Part shown: positions 51,696 to 61,265 of the stretch, piece by piece
How positions within the stretch are numbered: position 1 is the stretch's first letter
Layout: each line of letters begins with the position of its first letter
DNA from: Leptidea sinapis
Lineage: Eukaryota > Arthropoda > Insecta > Lepidoptera > Pieridae
Direction: 5' to 3'
Length of the DNA stretch: 64,000 bases
Assembly (NCBI RefSeq): GCF_905404315.1
Contig: NC_066280.1
Location: 13,711,001 to 13,775,000, forward strand
Made by a program: the position numbers and the translations under genes
The notes under the pieces: generated by a model
The model's input: only the letters and a program-made list of their open reading frames with translations
Told to the model about the DNA's origin: nothing
The model's database searches: none

Positions 51696-52209
51696 TCTAA
51701 TATACTTATAAAATTATCATGTCGCGGTGTTTTTAGTTAAACTCCTTCGAAACGGCTTGACCGATTCTCATGAAATTTTGAGTGCATATTGGGTAGGTCT
51801 GAGAATCGGACAACATTCATCCCCCTAAATGTTAAGGGTGTTCACGCCAAATTTTTTTTTAATTTTATTTTTTTGACATTATTTTTTTATTTGATTGATT
51901 ATGAGTCAGTATTAAAAAATACACACAACTTCAAATTTTCACCCATCTACGACCAACAGTTACTTTTGTATCGCGATATTAAAATCGCGTCTGAGAATCG
52001 GACATCTATTTTTCATCCCCCTAAATGTTAAGGGTGGTCCACGCCAATTTTTTTTTTTTTAATTTTTTTGACATTTTTTTTAATTTGTTTGATTATGAGT
52101 CAGCATTAAAAAATACACACAACTTAAAATTTTCACCCATCTACGATCAACAGTTACTTTTGTATCGCGACTTTAATATCGTCAATACAACGTTTGCTGG
52201 GTCAGCTAG
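51696..52209 (+). mobile_element. Helitron-like element with an internal duplication
   Basis: Begins A|TCTAATATACTTATAAAATT, atcatgtcgcggtg, and ends caatacaacgtttgctgggt cag then CTAG|T. The interior is doubled (51798-51989 and 51990-52181). No terminal inverted repeats and no helicase. The same 3' end occurs at 13560 and 15848. Confidence 0.75.
51798..52181 (+). repeat. 192-bp tandem duplication inside the Helitron-like element
   Basis: tctgagaatcggaca begins at 51798 and again at 51990. Both units run through ccccctaaatgttaagggtg, cacgccaa, a T-rich tract, gattatgagtcag, aatacacacaactt and acagttacttttgtatcgcg. The units differ at several sites, so the duplication is not brand new. Confidence 0.88.
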
Positions 52210-52879
52210 TGATATATAAACCAAAAAATATATTATACTCATCTTACATTCACAAGATTATTAACTAATATATACAACAGTGATCATATATTGTGTTTTA
52301 GGATGGCTATCTATATTAAGTGATAAACCTCAGAGAATGTCAACATAATCTACAGCGACCTTCTTTTGAACAATCGTGTTATGACTTCAATAAATTTGGG
52401 GTGAGCTGCTATTGTTGCGTTCTGCGTGGGCTATTAAATATTAATGACATAAGTAATAGCTGAACATATAGATGTATCTTCGGCTATGGCCAGGAAAATT
52501 TCATCAGGAATGCTTGATATTTCATAAAATGAAGAATAAAATATGTTACTGATTATTAGATTTACTTTCTAATTTTTCAGTGAAGAACGTATCATGACGT
52601 AGGTACTACCAAAGATACCGAAATGTGCATTGGTAGATTTGTGGTATATTACTTTCTCACCACCAAGAGTTGAAAGCGTTTTTCGAAAGGATATGTTGAG
52701 TAATTAAATTGGCACGAGGAAACCAATTATCGTTCATAATTATTACCGTAAAGAGGTAACTTAAGAGATGATGAGGATGTTAAAAATGAAATTTACTACA
52801 CGTAGGCTTTTGGGCTCGAAACGGATCTAGCTGGGACAAAACAGAACAAGCAGACCAATGCAATGTTTTAAATAAAAAT
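52210..52879. other. No gene seen
   Basis: AT-rich, unassigned, up to the small ORF at 52880. Confidence 0.3.
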
Positions 52880-53050
52880 ATGCTTATTGCTCGTCTGATG
52901 GCAATGGCCTTGCTGTTCGCAATGGCCGCGCCATTGGAATTCGGAATCAAGAGTAATGCCGTAAGAAATGTAGCAGATTACACTGGTTTTACCATGTTAC
53001 CTTTACCAAAAATGTACAAAAACGGAGAGCCATTTTTTTTACATTTTTGA
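52880..53050 (+). CDS. Small ORF, possible secreted peptide
   Basis: ATG at 52880 and TGA at 53048-53050, 56 residues. The first ~17 residues look like a signal peptide: Met, a single Arg at position 5, then a run of Ala/Leu/Met/Phe (LMAMALLFAMAA). The rest is short and mildly basic, with TMLPLPKMYKNGEP near the end. The sequence around it is AT-rich, while the N-terminal part is GC-richer. No relative is recognised. The opening tgctcgtctgatgg also resembles the 3' end of LINE tails, so it may be chance in repeat-derived DNA. Confidence 0.22.
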   Translation: MLIARLMAMALLFAMAAPLEFGIKSNAVRNVADYTGFTMLPLPKMYKNGEPFFLHF

Positions 53051-53261
53051 TATTTGTGGTCTCTCAAAATGTGGTCTGCTGAGAGGTCTGATGTCGCTAA
53101 CGAATTACAACGCAATATTTTTAGTTAATATTTAGTTTGGTTGGTTAGCTTGTACCAAAAAACTGTTCAAGACTAAATTTTCTTTTTCTTGATTGATATA
53201 TTTGTTCTAGACTCTTTTTCTCACGCACTATCCTTTTTTATGGAAAAGGAGAAACTTTTAT

Positions 53262-53402
53262 GAGAAACGAGCGTACGGGGTCACCTGGTGTTAAGTGATC
53301 ACCGCATTCTCTTCTCACTACACTCATTCCACACACACTACATTCTCTTGCAACACTAGAGGAATCACAGGAGCGTTGTCGGCCTTTAAGGAAGGTGTGA
53401 AG
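53262..53402 (-). mobile_element. LINE 3' tail, left part, split by an insertion
   Basis: cgagcgtacggggtcacctg gtgttaagtgatcaccgc, a short internal expansion (cactacactcattccacac), then ctcttgcaacactagaggaa and cggcctttaaggaaggtgt. It continues at 54655 after the inserted ORF1-only element. Minus sense, CR1/jockey-like family. Confidence 0.88.
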
Positions 53403-53591
53403 GCGCCTATCAGTTCAGTTCCGAGCGCGGTCGGTAACGTACATGCTCACTGATATTCGCGATCTGCGCGGTAACCGCCACTGCTCGCTATTATGACTAT
53501 GAGTTCCGAATTGCTGGCATTCCTTCAGCACGCAATTGATACTATGGACGAGATCAGCATCATCCAGATCTGTGCGCTCCTGTAGGAGGTT

Positions 53592-53891
53592 TTGATGAAA
53601 ACCGACCAGATGCCGTCCCGCAGGAGGGATGAAAGGGGAGAGAAAAGTCTTCAGGACATGATAAATCTCCTGAAGGTGACTGATTCTGACGACGTACCGT
53701 CTTTCGTGGCAAGGAACTTGAACAAATTACCGTCCGTCTCCTTCGACCATGTCGACGTCACCAGGTTGCTGAAGGACATCACAAACCTCAAGGCAGGCCT
53801 GGCAGAAGTAGTGTTGAAATTAGAGGCATCTCAGAACACTACCAGGGACCTGCAAGCTGAAGTTGCGACTTTGCGCAATAAACTGTTGTAA
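53592..53891 (+). pseudogene. ORF1-like protein, N-terminal part
   Basis: 99 codons (53592-53891): an acidic/basic start (RRRDERGEK), PSFVARNLNKLPSVSFDHVD, then VTRLLKDITNLKAGLAE and leucine-spaced LKLEASQNTTRDLQAEVATL, a likely coiled coil as in LINE ORF1 proteins that trimerise on RNA. It ends at a TAA (53889) and continues in another frame from 53937, so at least one indel or stop separates the halves. The true start may be further up (ATG near 53493 followed by a TAG at 53583). Confidence 0.75.
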
Positions 53892-53936
53892 GTAGGTCAT
53901 TATAGAGGCCAATAACATCAACACACGATATGGGGC

Positions 53937-54572
53937 TTGCATTGCTTCGCCAGCGAGTTTTGGTCAGCGCAATTCGACTCGACAACGGCCGCTGTGCCCG
54001 TACGTGTAAGCGGTAATGTACTTGCCGCCCGTCCCTCACCTTCTACCCTCTCGGAGGTGTCGCCTGCTGTCGTTACGTCAACACCTCAACGTGACTATGC
54101 TGCTGCCATCCTCCAGCAACCCACAAAGCGGACAGTGCTGAGGACAGAAAGTGGAAGCGGGCACGCCCGCAACGAACCCGCTTGTAGAACTGTGTCAGAG
54201 GGTCTGACCGACAAGGATGGCTTCATTAAGGTGGAGCGGAAGAACGGGACACCTCCTAGTCATAACCAATGTGGCACAGCACCGATAGGACAGAACCAGC
54301 TCCTGCGTCCCGTAATCCCAGCACCGTATATCTACGTCTCTCGCTTTCACCACACCACCAAGACCTCCGACATTGTTCAGTACTTGGTGGAGAAGACAAG
54401 GTTCCGGTTGGGGGTCGAAAAGTTGGTGACGCGTCACGCAGTAGACTTCAACTCTTTTGTTGTTCGCGTCCCGACAGAACATATATCAACCTTCCTGGAC
54501 GTGCAGCTGTGGCCGAAGCTACCGAACCCGCGCCTCACATCGCCGCGAAAATGTGACGTAGATTTAAGTTAG
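53937..54572 (+). pseudogene. ORF1-like protein, C-terminal RNA-binding part
   Basis: 211 codons. After a Ser/Thr/Pro-rich linker come DYAAAIL (near residue 52), DGFIKVERKNG (near 93-103), and a compact domain with YIYVSRFHHTTKTSDIVQYL (131-150) and FNSFVVRVPTEHI (171-183): strand-helix-strand order like an RRM, typical of lepidopteran LINE ORF1/gag-like proteins, binding the element's RNA in the cytoplasmic particle. After WPK the end drifts from the usual sequence and stops at 54570. I recall this domain from many lepidopteran proteins; the family name is not certain. Confidence 0.8.
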
Positions 54573-54654
54573 ATATCGTATGTTAGACTATAAGGTATTT
54601 ATTTTATGGGCCTTGTAGCCTGAAATAAAGGAATTATTATTATATTATTATTAT

Positions 54655-54967
54655 TATTTTGAAGGTATAATGTCGTATAGTCCCGGAAACACTGCACAAG
54701 AAAGCTCATTCAACAGCTTTGTAGAACGTGGAAGAAAGCTCCTTGAAAATCTCACTATGGAGGACCGCCACACATCCAGATAGCGCGGTCGATATCCTAA
54801 TATATGGCGTGTCGTGCGAAGGTGGAATTCGGCTGCTGGATCAGGTGAAACAGCTCTTCGGAACACTTCACGTGATAAATGCGGTAGAAGACACAATGTA
54901 GCGATCTCTCTACGCAACGCCGAGTAATCGAGTCGTTCACAGAGCATTGGGTCCCCGACAATTAGTG
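54655..54967 (-). mobile_element. LINE 3' tail, right part
   Basis: ttgaaggtataatgtcgtat agtcccgg through SFLPRSTKLLNELSCAVF, HLRTTRHILGYRPRYLDVWR and LRREIATLCLLPHL, to gacccaatgctctgt in minus sense, truncated near 54967. It continues the piece at 53262-53402. Ragged but collinear. Confidence 0.88.
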
Positions 54968-55310
54968 GGAGACACACGTTGCGGTGGAGATGAAGAAATA
55001 GTTACTATAGACCCCGATAAGCTACAATACAAATTGTAATTGCTCTAAAGGACGAACGCAGACTGTACTCTAGGCGTGAACTTGACATCTCCCACCTCGC
55101 TTTGATTTGATTTCACTTCGCATTAAATATCACCGTTCAATATCCGACGCGGTACCAATACTAATGATTTTAATACAGCTATAACCTGCTCGGAAAGAAT
55201 TGTATATTACGCACCTACGGCGAAAAGTAGGTCATTATCACCCGCGGAATGTTGATAGTGACAATCGCGGTTGTCAATGTCCTACTTATCTCACGTATTG
55301 CGTAAACCTA
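54968..55310. other. No gene seen
   Basis: Unassigned, of mixed composition. Confidence 0.3.
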
Positions 55311-55454
55311 CGGTTTTTTTCCACCTGGATGACATGATCGCTTTTAGTCCCTGGTATAAGGGACAAAAGTCGTCTTGCCGGAAGAGAATCGGCCACTTTT
55401 CTCCCTCGTACCAGGGACTTAAAGTGAGCTTTTCATCAAGGTGGAAATAAAACG
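55311..55454. mobile_element. Long hairpin / foldback element
   Basis: Left arm cggtttttttccacctggat gacatgatcgcttttagtcc ctggta. The right arm, reverse complemented, reads cgttttatttccaccttgat gaaaagctcactttaagtcc ctggta. ~45-base arms with about 10 mismatches around a ~50-base loop. A small foldback MITE with no coding capacity. 55455-55774 is unassigned. Confidence 0.75.
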
Positions 55455-55774
55455 TTTTTGTATAACATACGAATTACTTATAGAACTATTTATATTTAAA
55501 GTACTAGCACGAAGAGATTCCATAAAATATTCAGTGGGTAAATCCAGTTGCAAACCCGTTGTGCGTCCAATTGTAAACATGTCACACAGGACATCATGCA
55601 CCGTGACAGCGGCGGGCTCGCGTGACAGGACCGCGACACCTGACGGCGACGTGACATGTTGAAATGTACGCTGATTTGTAAATTATGATGGAATATTCTC
55701 ACTACACGACGCGGACGGCTCTATGAGATTAAATACGCTTGTTTGTGAAATATTATAAATATAAAATATACACC

Positions 55775-56066
55775 GTTGCACCGGATGCCTGCTAGATTAT
55801 AGGTACCACAACGGCGCCTATTTCTGCCGTGAAGCAGTAATGTGTAAGCATTATTGTGTTTCAGTCGCAAGGGCGCCGTAGCTAGAGAAATTACTGGGCA
55901 AACGAGACTAAACAACTTATGTCTCAAGGAGAAATTGTAGTGCCGCTCAGAATTTTTGGGTTTTTTAGAATCCTGAGCGGCACTGCATTGTAATGGGCAG
56001 GGCGTATCAATTACCATCAGCTGAAGTTCCTGCTCGTTTCGTCCCTTATTTTTCATAAAAAAAAAA
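55775..56066 (+). mobile_element. A-tailed retroposon, copy 16
   Basis: Sense copy from gttgcaccggatgcctgcta to gctcgtttcgtcccttattt ttcatA10. It lacks the first ~20 bases and has a 10-base deletion after ctcaagg. Hairpin arms tagtgccgctcagaat / gaatcctgagcggcact are perfect over 11 bases. Confidence 0.9.
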
Positions 56067-56620
56067 TTAGCGACCAAACTCATTATTATAAAGTATTGTG
56101 TTGGTTCCTGGTTGGTTTAGAAATACTATTATAGGAATACAGGTGGCGCTGTGATAGTTGAAAGGAATTTTTCACTTTTGGATTTTTGGCAAATTTTTTT
56201 TTTGAACGTTTAAATTGATGATCATTTTCATAATATAAATTATGACATAAGCTGTCATTGTTTGCGGTGGGATCGCTATGAAATGTATGTATTATAGCAG
56301 ACAAATTAATGCAAGCACAAATCTTATCTGGATACTGTCATAAAAAGCAAGACAACTCCTGCATCTTGAGTTATTAAGTCTCTATTGTGGCTGACAGTTG
56401 CTTATAACATCAGATAAAGAGTATATAACTTGTATACATTACATTAATATTAGATTAGATTGTATGACATAAAGTAATAACGACATTTAATTTATTACTA
56501 ATGAAATCACAGAGCGGTTACGATCATAGATTTAAAATATATAAGTTGTAGTGGATTATATTTGTCAATGTGTGTGATAGCTCGTGGTTTAATATTTATA
56601 ATACTTTTTTTTTGAAAAAC
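56067..56620. other. AT-rich, no gene
   Basis: Nothing recognised. Confidence 0.3.
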
Positions 56621-56725
56621 AACAAAAAATTATGAACGATGCGAGACTCGAACCCACGACCTCCGGCATCCGTGCCGGTGCTCTAACCAACTGAGCTAAC
56701 CGTTCGAGTGTCGCATCGTTATATA
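56621..56725 (-). mobile_element. tRNA-like SINE domain, inverted neighbour
   Basis: Minus-sense tRNA-like domain at 56706-56634 (ggttagctcagttggttaga gcaccggcacggatgccgg, gtcgtgggttcgagtctcgc) with its short edges. It abuts, head to head, the plus-sense element at 56736. Same family as 19377, 36106, 56929 and 61173. Confidence 0.85.
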
Positions 56726-56735
56726 TATTGTGTAT

Positions 56736-57085
56736 TAATCCTAGAAGTGAGGGTTATCACTTTAAAAACATTACAAATTGTTTAGATTTACAAGAGCGAC
56801 ATCTCAAGTCAATTTCCTAGCAAATATTGGGGTTGAGCAGGTTATCAACTGTAAACTAGATCCTGTGGATGAAGCCACAACCTGAGATTTGAACAAAGCA
56901 TACAGGATTTTATAACGATGCGACACTCGAACGGTTAGCTCAGTTGGTTAGAGCACCGGCACGGAACGCCAGATGTTGTGGGTTCGAGTCCCGCATCGTT
57001 CATAAAATGTTTTTGTTTTTCAAATTTTATTTATGTTTTAATCCTAGAAGTGAGGGTTATCACTTTAAAAACATAACAAATTGTT
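56736..57085 (+). mobile_element. tRNA-like SINE with direct terminal repeats
   Basis: Direct repeats of ~46 bases, aatcctagaagtgagggtta tcactttaaaaaca..., begin at 56739 and 57042 (period ~303). Between them lie the body (gacatctcaagtcaatttcc, ggggttgagcaggttatcaa) and the tRNA-like domain at 56929-57002: acceptor gaacggt/atcgttc (7 of 7 pairs with one G-T), D arm, anticodon arm with loop acggaac, T arm with ttcgagt. Box A and B are intact. Anticodon position reads GGA, but base 33 is C, not U, and there is no long variable arm, so it is not a serine tRNA gene. Confidence 0.85.
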
Positions 57086-57675
57086 TATTTAAAATACTAA
57101 TAGCCCAAGAGCCCACGACGGCCAGACCTTCATAATTGAGCGAAGCGAAGATGAGCGGAGCAGAGCTCACACCGTGTGTCTCCAATTGATTTCTGTGTTA
57201 AATTGTTTCTCGGCCATTTCTGGACCGATTTTAATTAATTAAATTTTCTAGGTTATTCTCGAGACTGTTGTCGATTGACTTATTATAATTAAAAACAAAC
57301 ATGATTTACAAATTATTCTAAATTAGCACGCGCTATTTATATTTATTTAGTTTTAATTGTAACACTGCTATTAATCGAGGGTGATTCGACTGTCAGGTTC
57401 TTAGTTATTGAATTAGGAAATCAGCACAAGTTTCTCATGTGACCAAATAAAGCGCTAATTCCTCATGCTTAAAGTATGGCACCAAATTCCAAAATATTCA
57501 GTTAATGTTTTTGTTTGGATTAATTTTGTTTTGTTATTGTAGATAGACTTAGTTTACCTCGTTTCGCTGAAATATACGCCGCAGCGAAGCGGTACGACGA
57601 GCGATTGCGGCATCCTAGTATTATAAAAGCTGAAAGTTTTACTGTGCATGTCCCCTATACAGGTAGGAACGACCA
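57086..57675. other. Unassigned; GC-rich foldback near 57580
   Basis: 57570-57615 (atacgccgcagcgaagcggt, gagcgattgcggcatcctag) could be a Helitron-type or other element end. Otherwise no gene or repeat recognised. Confidence 0.35.
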
Positions 57676-58168
57676 GCGACGATAATGTTTGGGTTGTGGT
57701 TACTTGGGCGGGTAACAGCTAGTAAAGGTGAATAAAATACTACATAAACTTCGTTAAAGTAAAAAGCTCAATTTTTTTATATTTTCTTCGGGATAACTTT
57801 AGAGATCTCATCATCTATTGCCGGCCACTTATGACAGTTGCTACCCCCTGCCAGACACCCCTTCACTTTAATAAATTATACTTATACCTTCTTTCGTTAG
57901 TATAAAAGCTTTTATCTATCTTCGTATGTCCTTCCTCTGGGCTTGAGAACTCTTCATCAATCCTTCATCAACAGTGAGAGAATGACATGTTCTCAATTTG
58001 GATGTATATCGTTTATCTTTATTTCACTTTATCAACCCAATGTCAAATAAAAAAAAATACTTATTACCTGACGAAAATTACTATAACGAATTTTAGGTAG
58101 TATTTTATTCACCTTTACTACCTGTCACCTGCACAAATAACCACAACCCAAACTATCGTTGCATGGAA
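57676..58168. mobile_element. Inverted-repeat element with ~80-bp arms
   Basis: Left arm (57676-57757): gacgataatgtttgggttgt ggttacttgggcgggtaaca, gtaaaggtgaataaaatact acataaacttcgtta. The right arm (58089-58168), reverse complemented, follows it closely. About 330 bp of spacer contains the ctgccagacacccct block shared with 29240. No ORF. A foldback or MITE-type DNA element. Confidence 0.75.
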
Positions 58169-59087
58169 AATAATGATAAACCAATATTGCGAGAGTAAAT
58201 AAGAAAAACTGTCTGTGCTAAAAATAACAAAATGCATTTAGTTGTTAGTGACGTCCGCGTACCACGTGTTAATGTAAATAAATTGGTTGATTGATTTATA
58301 AATGATTACAAAGGTTAATTATTATTCATAGCATCTGCGTCATTTATTGGAAACTCCGTCGAAAAATCCGTATGTGCTTGTTTTTTGCATACCTAATTAC
58401 CTCATCAACGGATACCGAATGCTGTACAGTACAATTAGTTTATGGGATTATTATTAATAATAACATTTACTTGATTGTTTTTTATAATTCACCTCTTTCG
58501 CTTCGGTAGAAACTGAAAATAATATAATTTTAGTTAATTCAGTGGGTGTGGCCACTGCAGCTGCCACAGGTGCTTTGTGCAGCTTTGGCCTGTGCAAAGG
58601 AGCCTTCCACTGGATTTGAATTAAATAAAACGCGTGCTATTGTTATAGTGTTTGTACATTCGTTTTTACGTAAAAGCTACATTTTAATTATTATTTTACC
58701 AACCCGACCTTTTCAGAGCACTTTTTCAGGGGGACTAGAAAGAAAATACTAGATTTTGTATGCTGTATCTATATATTTATAATACCACCGATTACACTCT
58801 CTCAATTAGGATGAAAAGACTTCTCGCTGCGTTCAAAGCTAGTATCAAAATCGATTATAGATTTACTGTAACAGAAATGTAGATGTACCGTGAGGTTGGT
58901 CGTTGCAGCTAGTAAAACGTTACAAGTTTCGATAAATCACCTCGACGTTAGAGCCTGGGGTCAGTGCTCGTAGGCGAGGTCGACTGGTGCAGGGGACTCC
59001 TGTTGGACAGATAGCTTCTAAATATACCTTTGCAATGCAGCAGGTGAAGGTATATATCTATAACTATGGTATATTACTATCCGGTCA
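58169..59087. other. Unassigned; tiny retroposon scrap at 58590
   Basis: ggcctgtgcaaaggagcctt ccactgg (58588-58614) is the sense-5' end of the A-tailed retroposon in minus orientation, with nothing else of it: either a fragment left by deletion or a chance short match. No gene. Confidence 0.4.
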
Positions 59088-59232
59088 ATTCAAATTCAAA
59101 TATTTTTATTCAAAGTAGGATGTGAAATTACTCATTGAAAGTCAACTACCACCCATTCCAAAATGAATGCCTCAGGCCTGAGAAGAATGGGCGCAACAAA
59201 CTCAGCGGGCTTTTTTTTTCATCAAAAATGAA
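59088..59232. repeat. Dispersed 'gatgtgacatcacttattgaaag' repeat, copy 3
   Basis: attcaaatatttttattcaa agtaggatgtgaaattactc, ccacccattccaaaatgaat, gagaagaatgggcgcaacaa actcagcgggc. Shorter than copies 1 and 2. 59233-59451 is unassigned. Confidence 0.75.
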
Positions 59233-59451
59233 TCATATTGTATACAATTGTGGAAAAAAAGAAGCGAAAAAATGGGGAAATATTTCTTTTAAATTAATTC
59301 AGTAGTTTCATTTGAAAACCATTAAATTTGTTTGACGTAATTTATGGATTTCTACTAATGTCTAATAGGGTCGCTCGCGGGGCTATTCTGATGGTGCCCT
59401 AACAGTTGGTCCAGCCGTTTTAAAGTCCAAAGGGGACTTATTTTTTTTTGT

Positions 59452-59689
59452 TTATGAAAAAAAGGGAAGAGACGAGCAGGACGTTCAGCTGATAGTAATT
59501 GGTAATATACTGCCCATTACAATGCACACTGCTCAGTATTCTTGAAAAACCCAAAAATTCTTAGTGCCACTACAATTGCGCTAGTCACCTTGAGACATAA
59601 GATAATGTTAAGTCTCATTTGCCCAGTAATATCACTAGCTACGGCGACCTTCAGACTGAAGCACAATAATGTTTACACATTACTGCATA
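59452..59689 (-). mobile_element. A-tailed retroposon, copy 17 (5' part missing)
   Basis: Minus-sense: ttatgaaaaaaagggaagag acgagcaggacgttcagctg at left; stops at right at acacattactgcat, losing the sense 5' ~75 bases. T-rich run before it is the A tail. Confidence 0.88.
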
Positions 59690-60026
59690 CACATATACAC
59701 GCCACATACAAATGTCGATATTTGTATATCGACCAAAACGAAGCAGAAACTGTTAAATTGATGTCATGACTGACCCGATTGACCTTGACCGACTAAAGTC
59801 CTCGTCGAGTTATGTCATGCACGGCGCACAGTGCATCGGGCGTAGCACTTACTTAGCACAGTGTCATTATGCACCGATATTAAGGTCAGCCGTGCCGTTG
59901 TATGATACCGCTCGATAGACTAACACATGGAAGAAATGTAGAGTGTTAGGAACGTGTTCCATTGTCTCTGTATTAACGCGTGCGTAGGAAAACATATGAT
60001 ATTAAAATTGAAAATCAGTTATGGCT
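59690..60026. other. No gene seen
   Basis: Mixed composition, unassigned. Confidence 0.3.
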
Positions 60027-60291
60027 AAACAACACGCCGACACACCTGAGATTCCGAGGTGAGATGGTCTGCCCTCATCCAACGTATTCCGGCGATCTTG
60101 ACCATATCGTCGGTCCGTCTTGTTGGGGGCGTACCAACACTGCGTCTCCCGGTACGTGGTCGCCATTCGAGGACTTTACTGCCCCAACATCCATCTATCC
60201 GTCGAACTATGTGCTCCGCCCACTGCCCCTTCAGTTTATAGCATAGCATAGCCCTCTCCATTGCCCCCTGAGCGACCATCAGCTTTCTCAT
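60027..60291 (-). pseudogene. RTE-like LINE C-terminal fragment, copy 2
   Basis: Minus-strand frame of 88 codons: RKLMVAQGAMERAM (2-15), QWAEHIVRRIDGCWGSKVLE (23-42), WRPRTGRRSVGTPPTRRTDD (43-62), MVKIAGIRWMRADH (63-76). These are successive blocks of the RTE-clade ORF2 end. About 20 residues are missing between AMERAM and QWAEHI, so the copy is internally deleted. It ends before the ...FVQQWTSAE terminus. Confidence 0.88.
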
Positions 60292-61104
60292 AAGTATTAA
60301 TACCTACTTCATATAAATTAGGATGCGTCCTTTACTACTAACTGTACTTTTAATTATCTTTAAGAGTACATACAAATCTTAATTCGTACGAATGTTTACC
60401 AGTTTTGTAGATACAACATAAATTTATATTAACAGTAAAACGAAAACCCAAGTATTGATTGAATCGTATTTCGATGGAAAGTTTAAATGGAATCGAGCGA
60501 TCTTAATTTGATTTAGGGGCGACCACTCGAGATTTCAAAGGGACTCAGACCCTAATACAGAATTGAAAGGCTTGCCAACTCCTCAAATAATTGGTGAAAC
60601 ATTTAATGGATACATTTGCTCTTGAATCTTGCCTCTTTATAAATATAAATTTGTTAATTTTCACTTAAATTTATTTATTATATTTAATATTACGCTGTAG
60701 TGTGCCGTTTTAAAGATAATTAAAGGGGAATTATTACATTAATAATTAATTATATTAGGTAATACCGACTTCTCTCTCATTAGATCCAAATCTCATTAGA
60801 TCATTGACAACGTAACGATGGACTTCTGAATTTGAATTTGTCCTTATTTAAAATATCTGGACGTTAAATCTTGCCGTTAATTCATTGGCAAGTTCAAGAC
60901 CACAAAATATGGCCTCCGGAACAATAGTATGATCTGAATATAAATGCTTTATTTGTTGTTGCGAACACCAAAAACAGTTTATGTATGTACCCACTGAATT
61001 CAAGAAGTTCTATCAAATACTACTTATTTTGATTTTTTTTTATATTGACACCAATCTTGACTATTAATTGTTTTTGAAGTGAAACTACTTTAAATTTATT
61101 GTGT
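60292..61104. other. AT-rich, no gene
   Basis: Nothing recognised. Confidence 0.3.
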
Positions 61105-61265
61105 TTTTAAAGAGATAGCCCTCACTTCTGGGATTAATTACAGAAATAAAATTTAAGAACGATACGTCACTCGAACGGTTGGCTCGGTTGGAAGACCGCT
61201 CGCACGGAACGCGAGAGGTCGCGGGTTCGAGTCCCGCATCGTTCATAAATTTCGTTTTAAAATTT
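61105..61265 (+). mobile_element. tRNA-like SINE domain joined to an inverted flank
   Basis: Left, in minus sense, the family's 5' block (gtttttaaagagatagccct cacttctgggattaatt); then, in plus sense, cgatacgtcactc and the tRNA-like domain at 61173-61245: gaacggt/atcgttc acceptor fully paired, ctcgc-acggaac-gcgag anticodon arm fully paired, gcggg-ttcgagt-cccgc T arm fully paired. The D arm has small changes. An inverted arrangement like that at 56621-56760. Confidence 0.85.

Larger units (their letters stand above)
53403..54654 (+). mobile_element. ORF1-only 'half-LINE' inserted in a LINE tail
   Basis: A GC-rich leader (ggcgcctatcagttcagttc, gagcgcggtcgg), an ORF1/gag-like protein in two frames, a short 3' UTR (atgggccttgtagcctgaaa taaagg) and an (att)n tail. 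tgaagg flanks both sides (53398-53403; right copy at 54658-54663), consistent with a short target duplication. No endonuclease or RT. It splits the LINE tail of 53262-53402 and 54655-54967 at the expected joining point, so it is younger than that tail. Confidence 0.85.

Noticed and set aside
56929..57002. Functional serine tRNA (anticodon position GGA)
   Set aside because: C instead of U before the anticodon, no long variable arm, and copies embedded in the same ~300-bp repeat at several loci.
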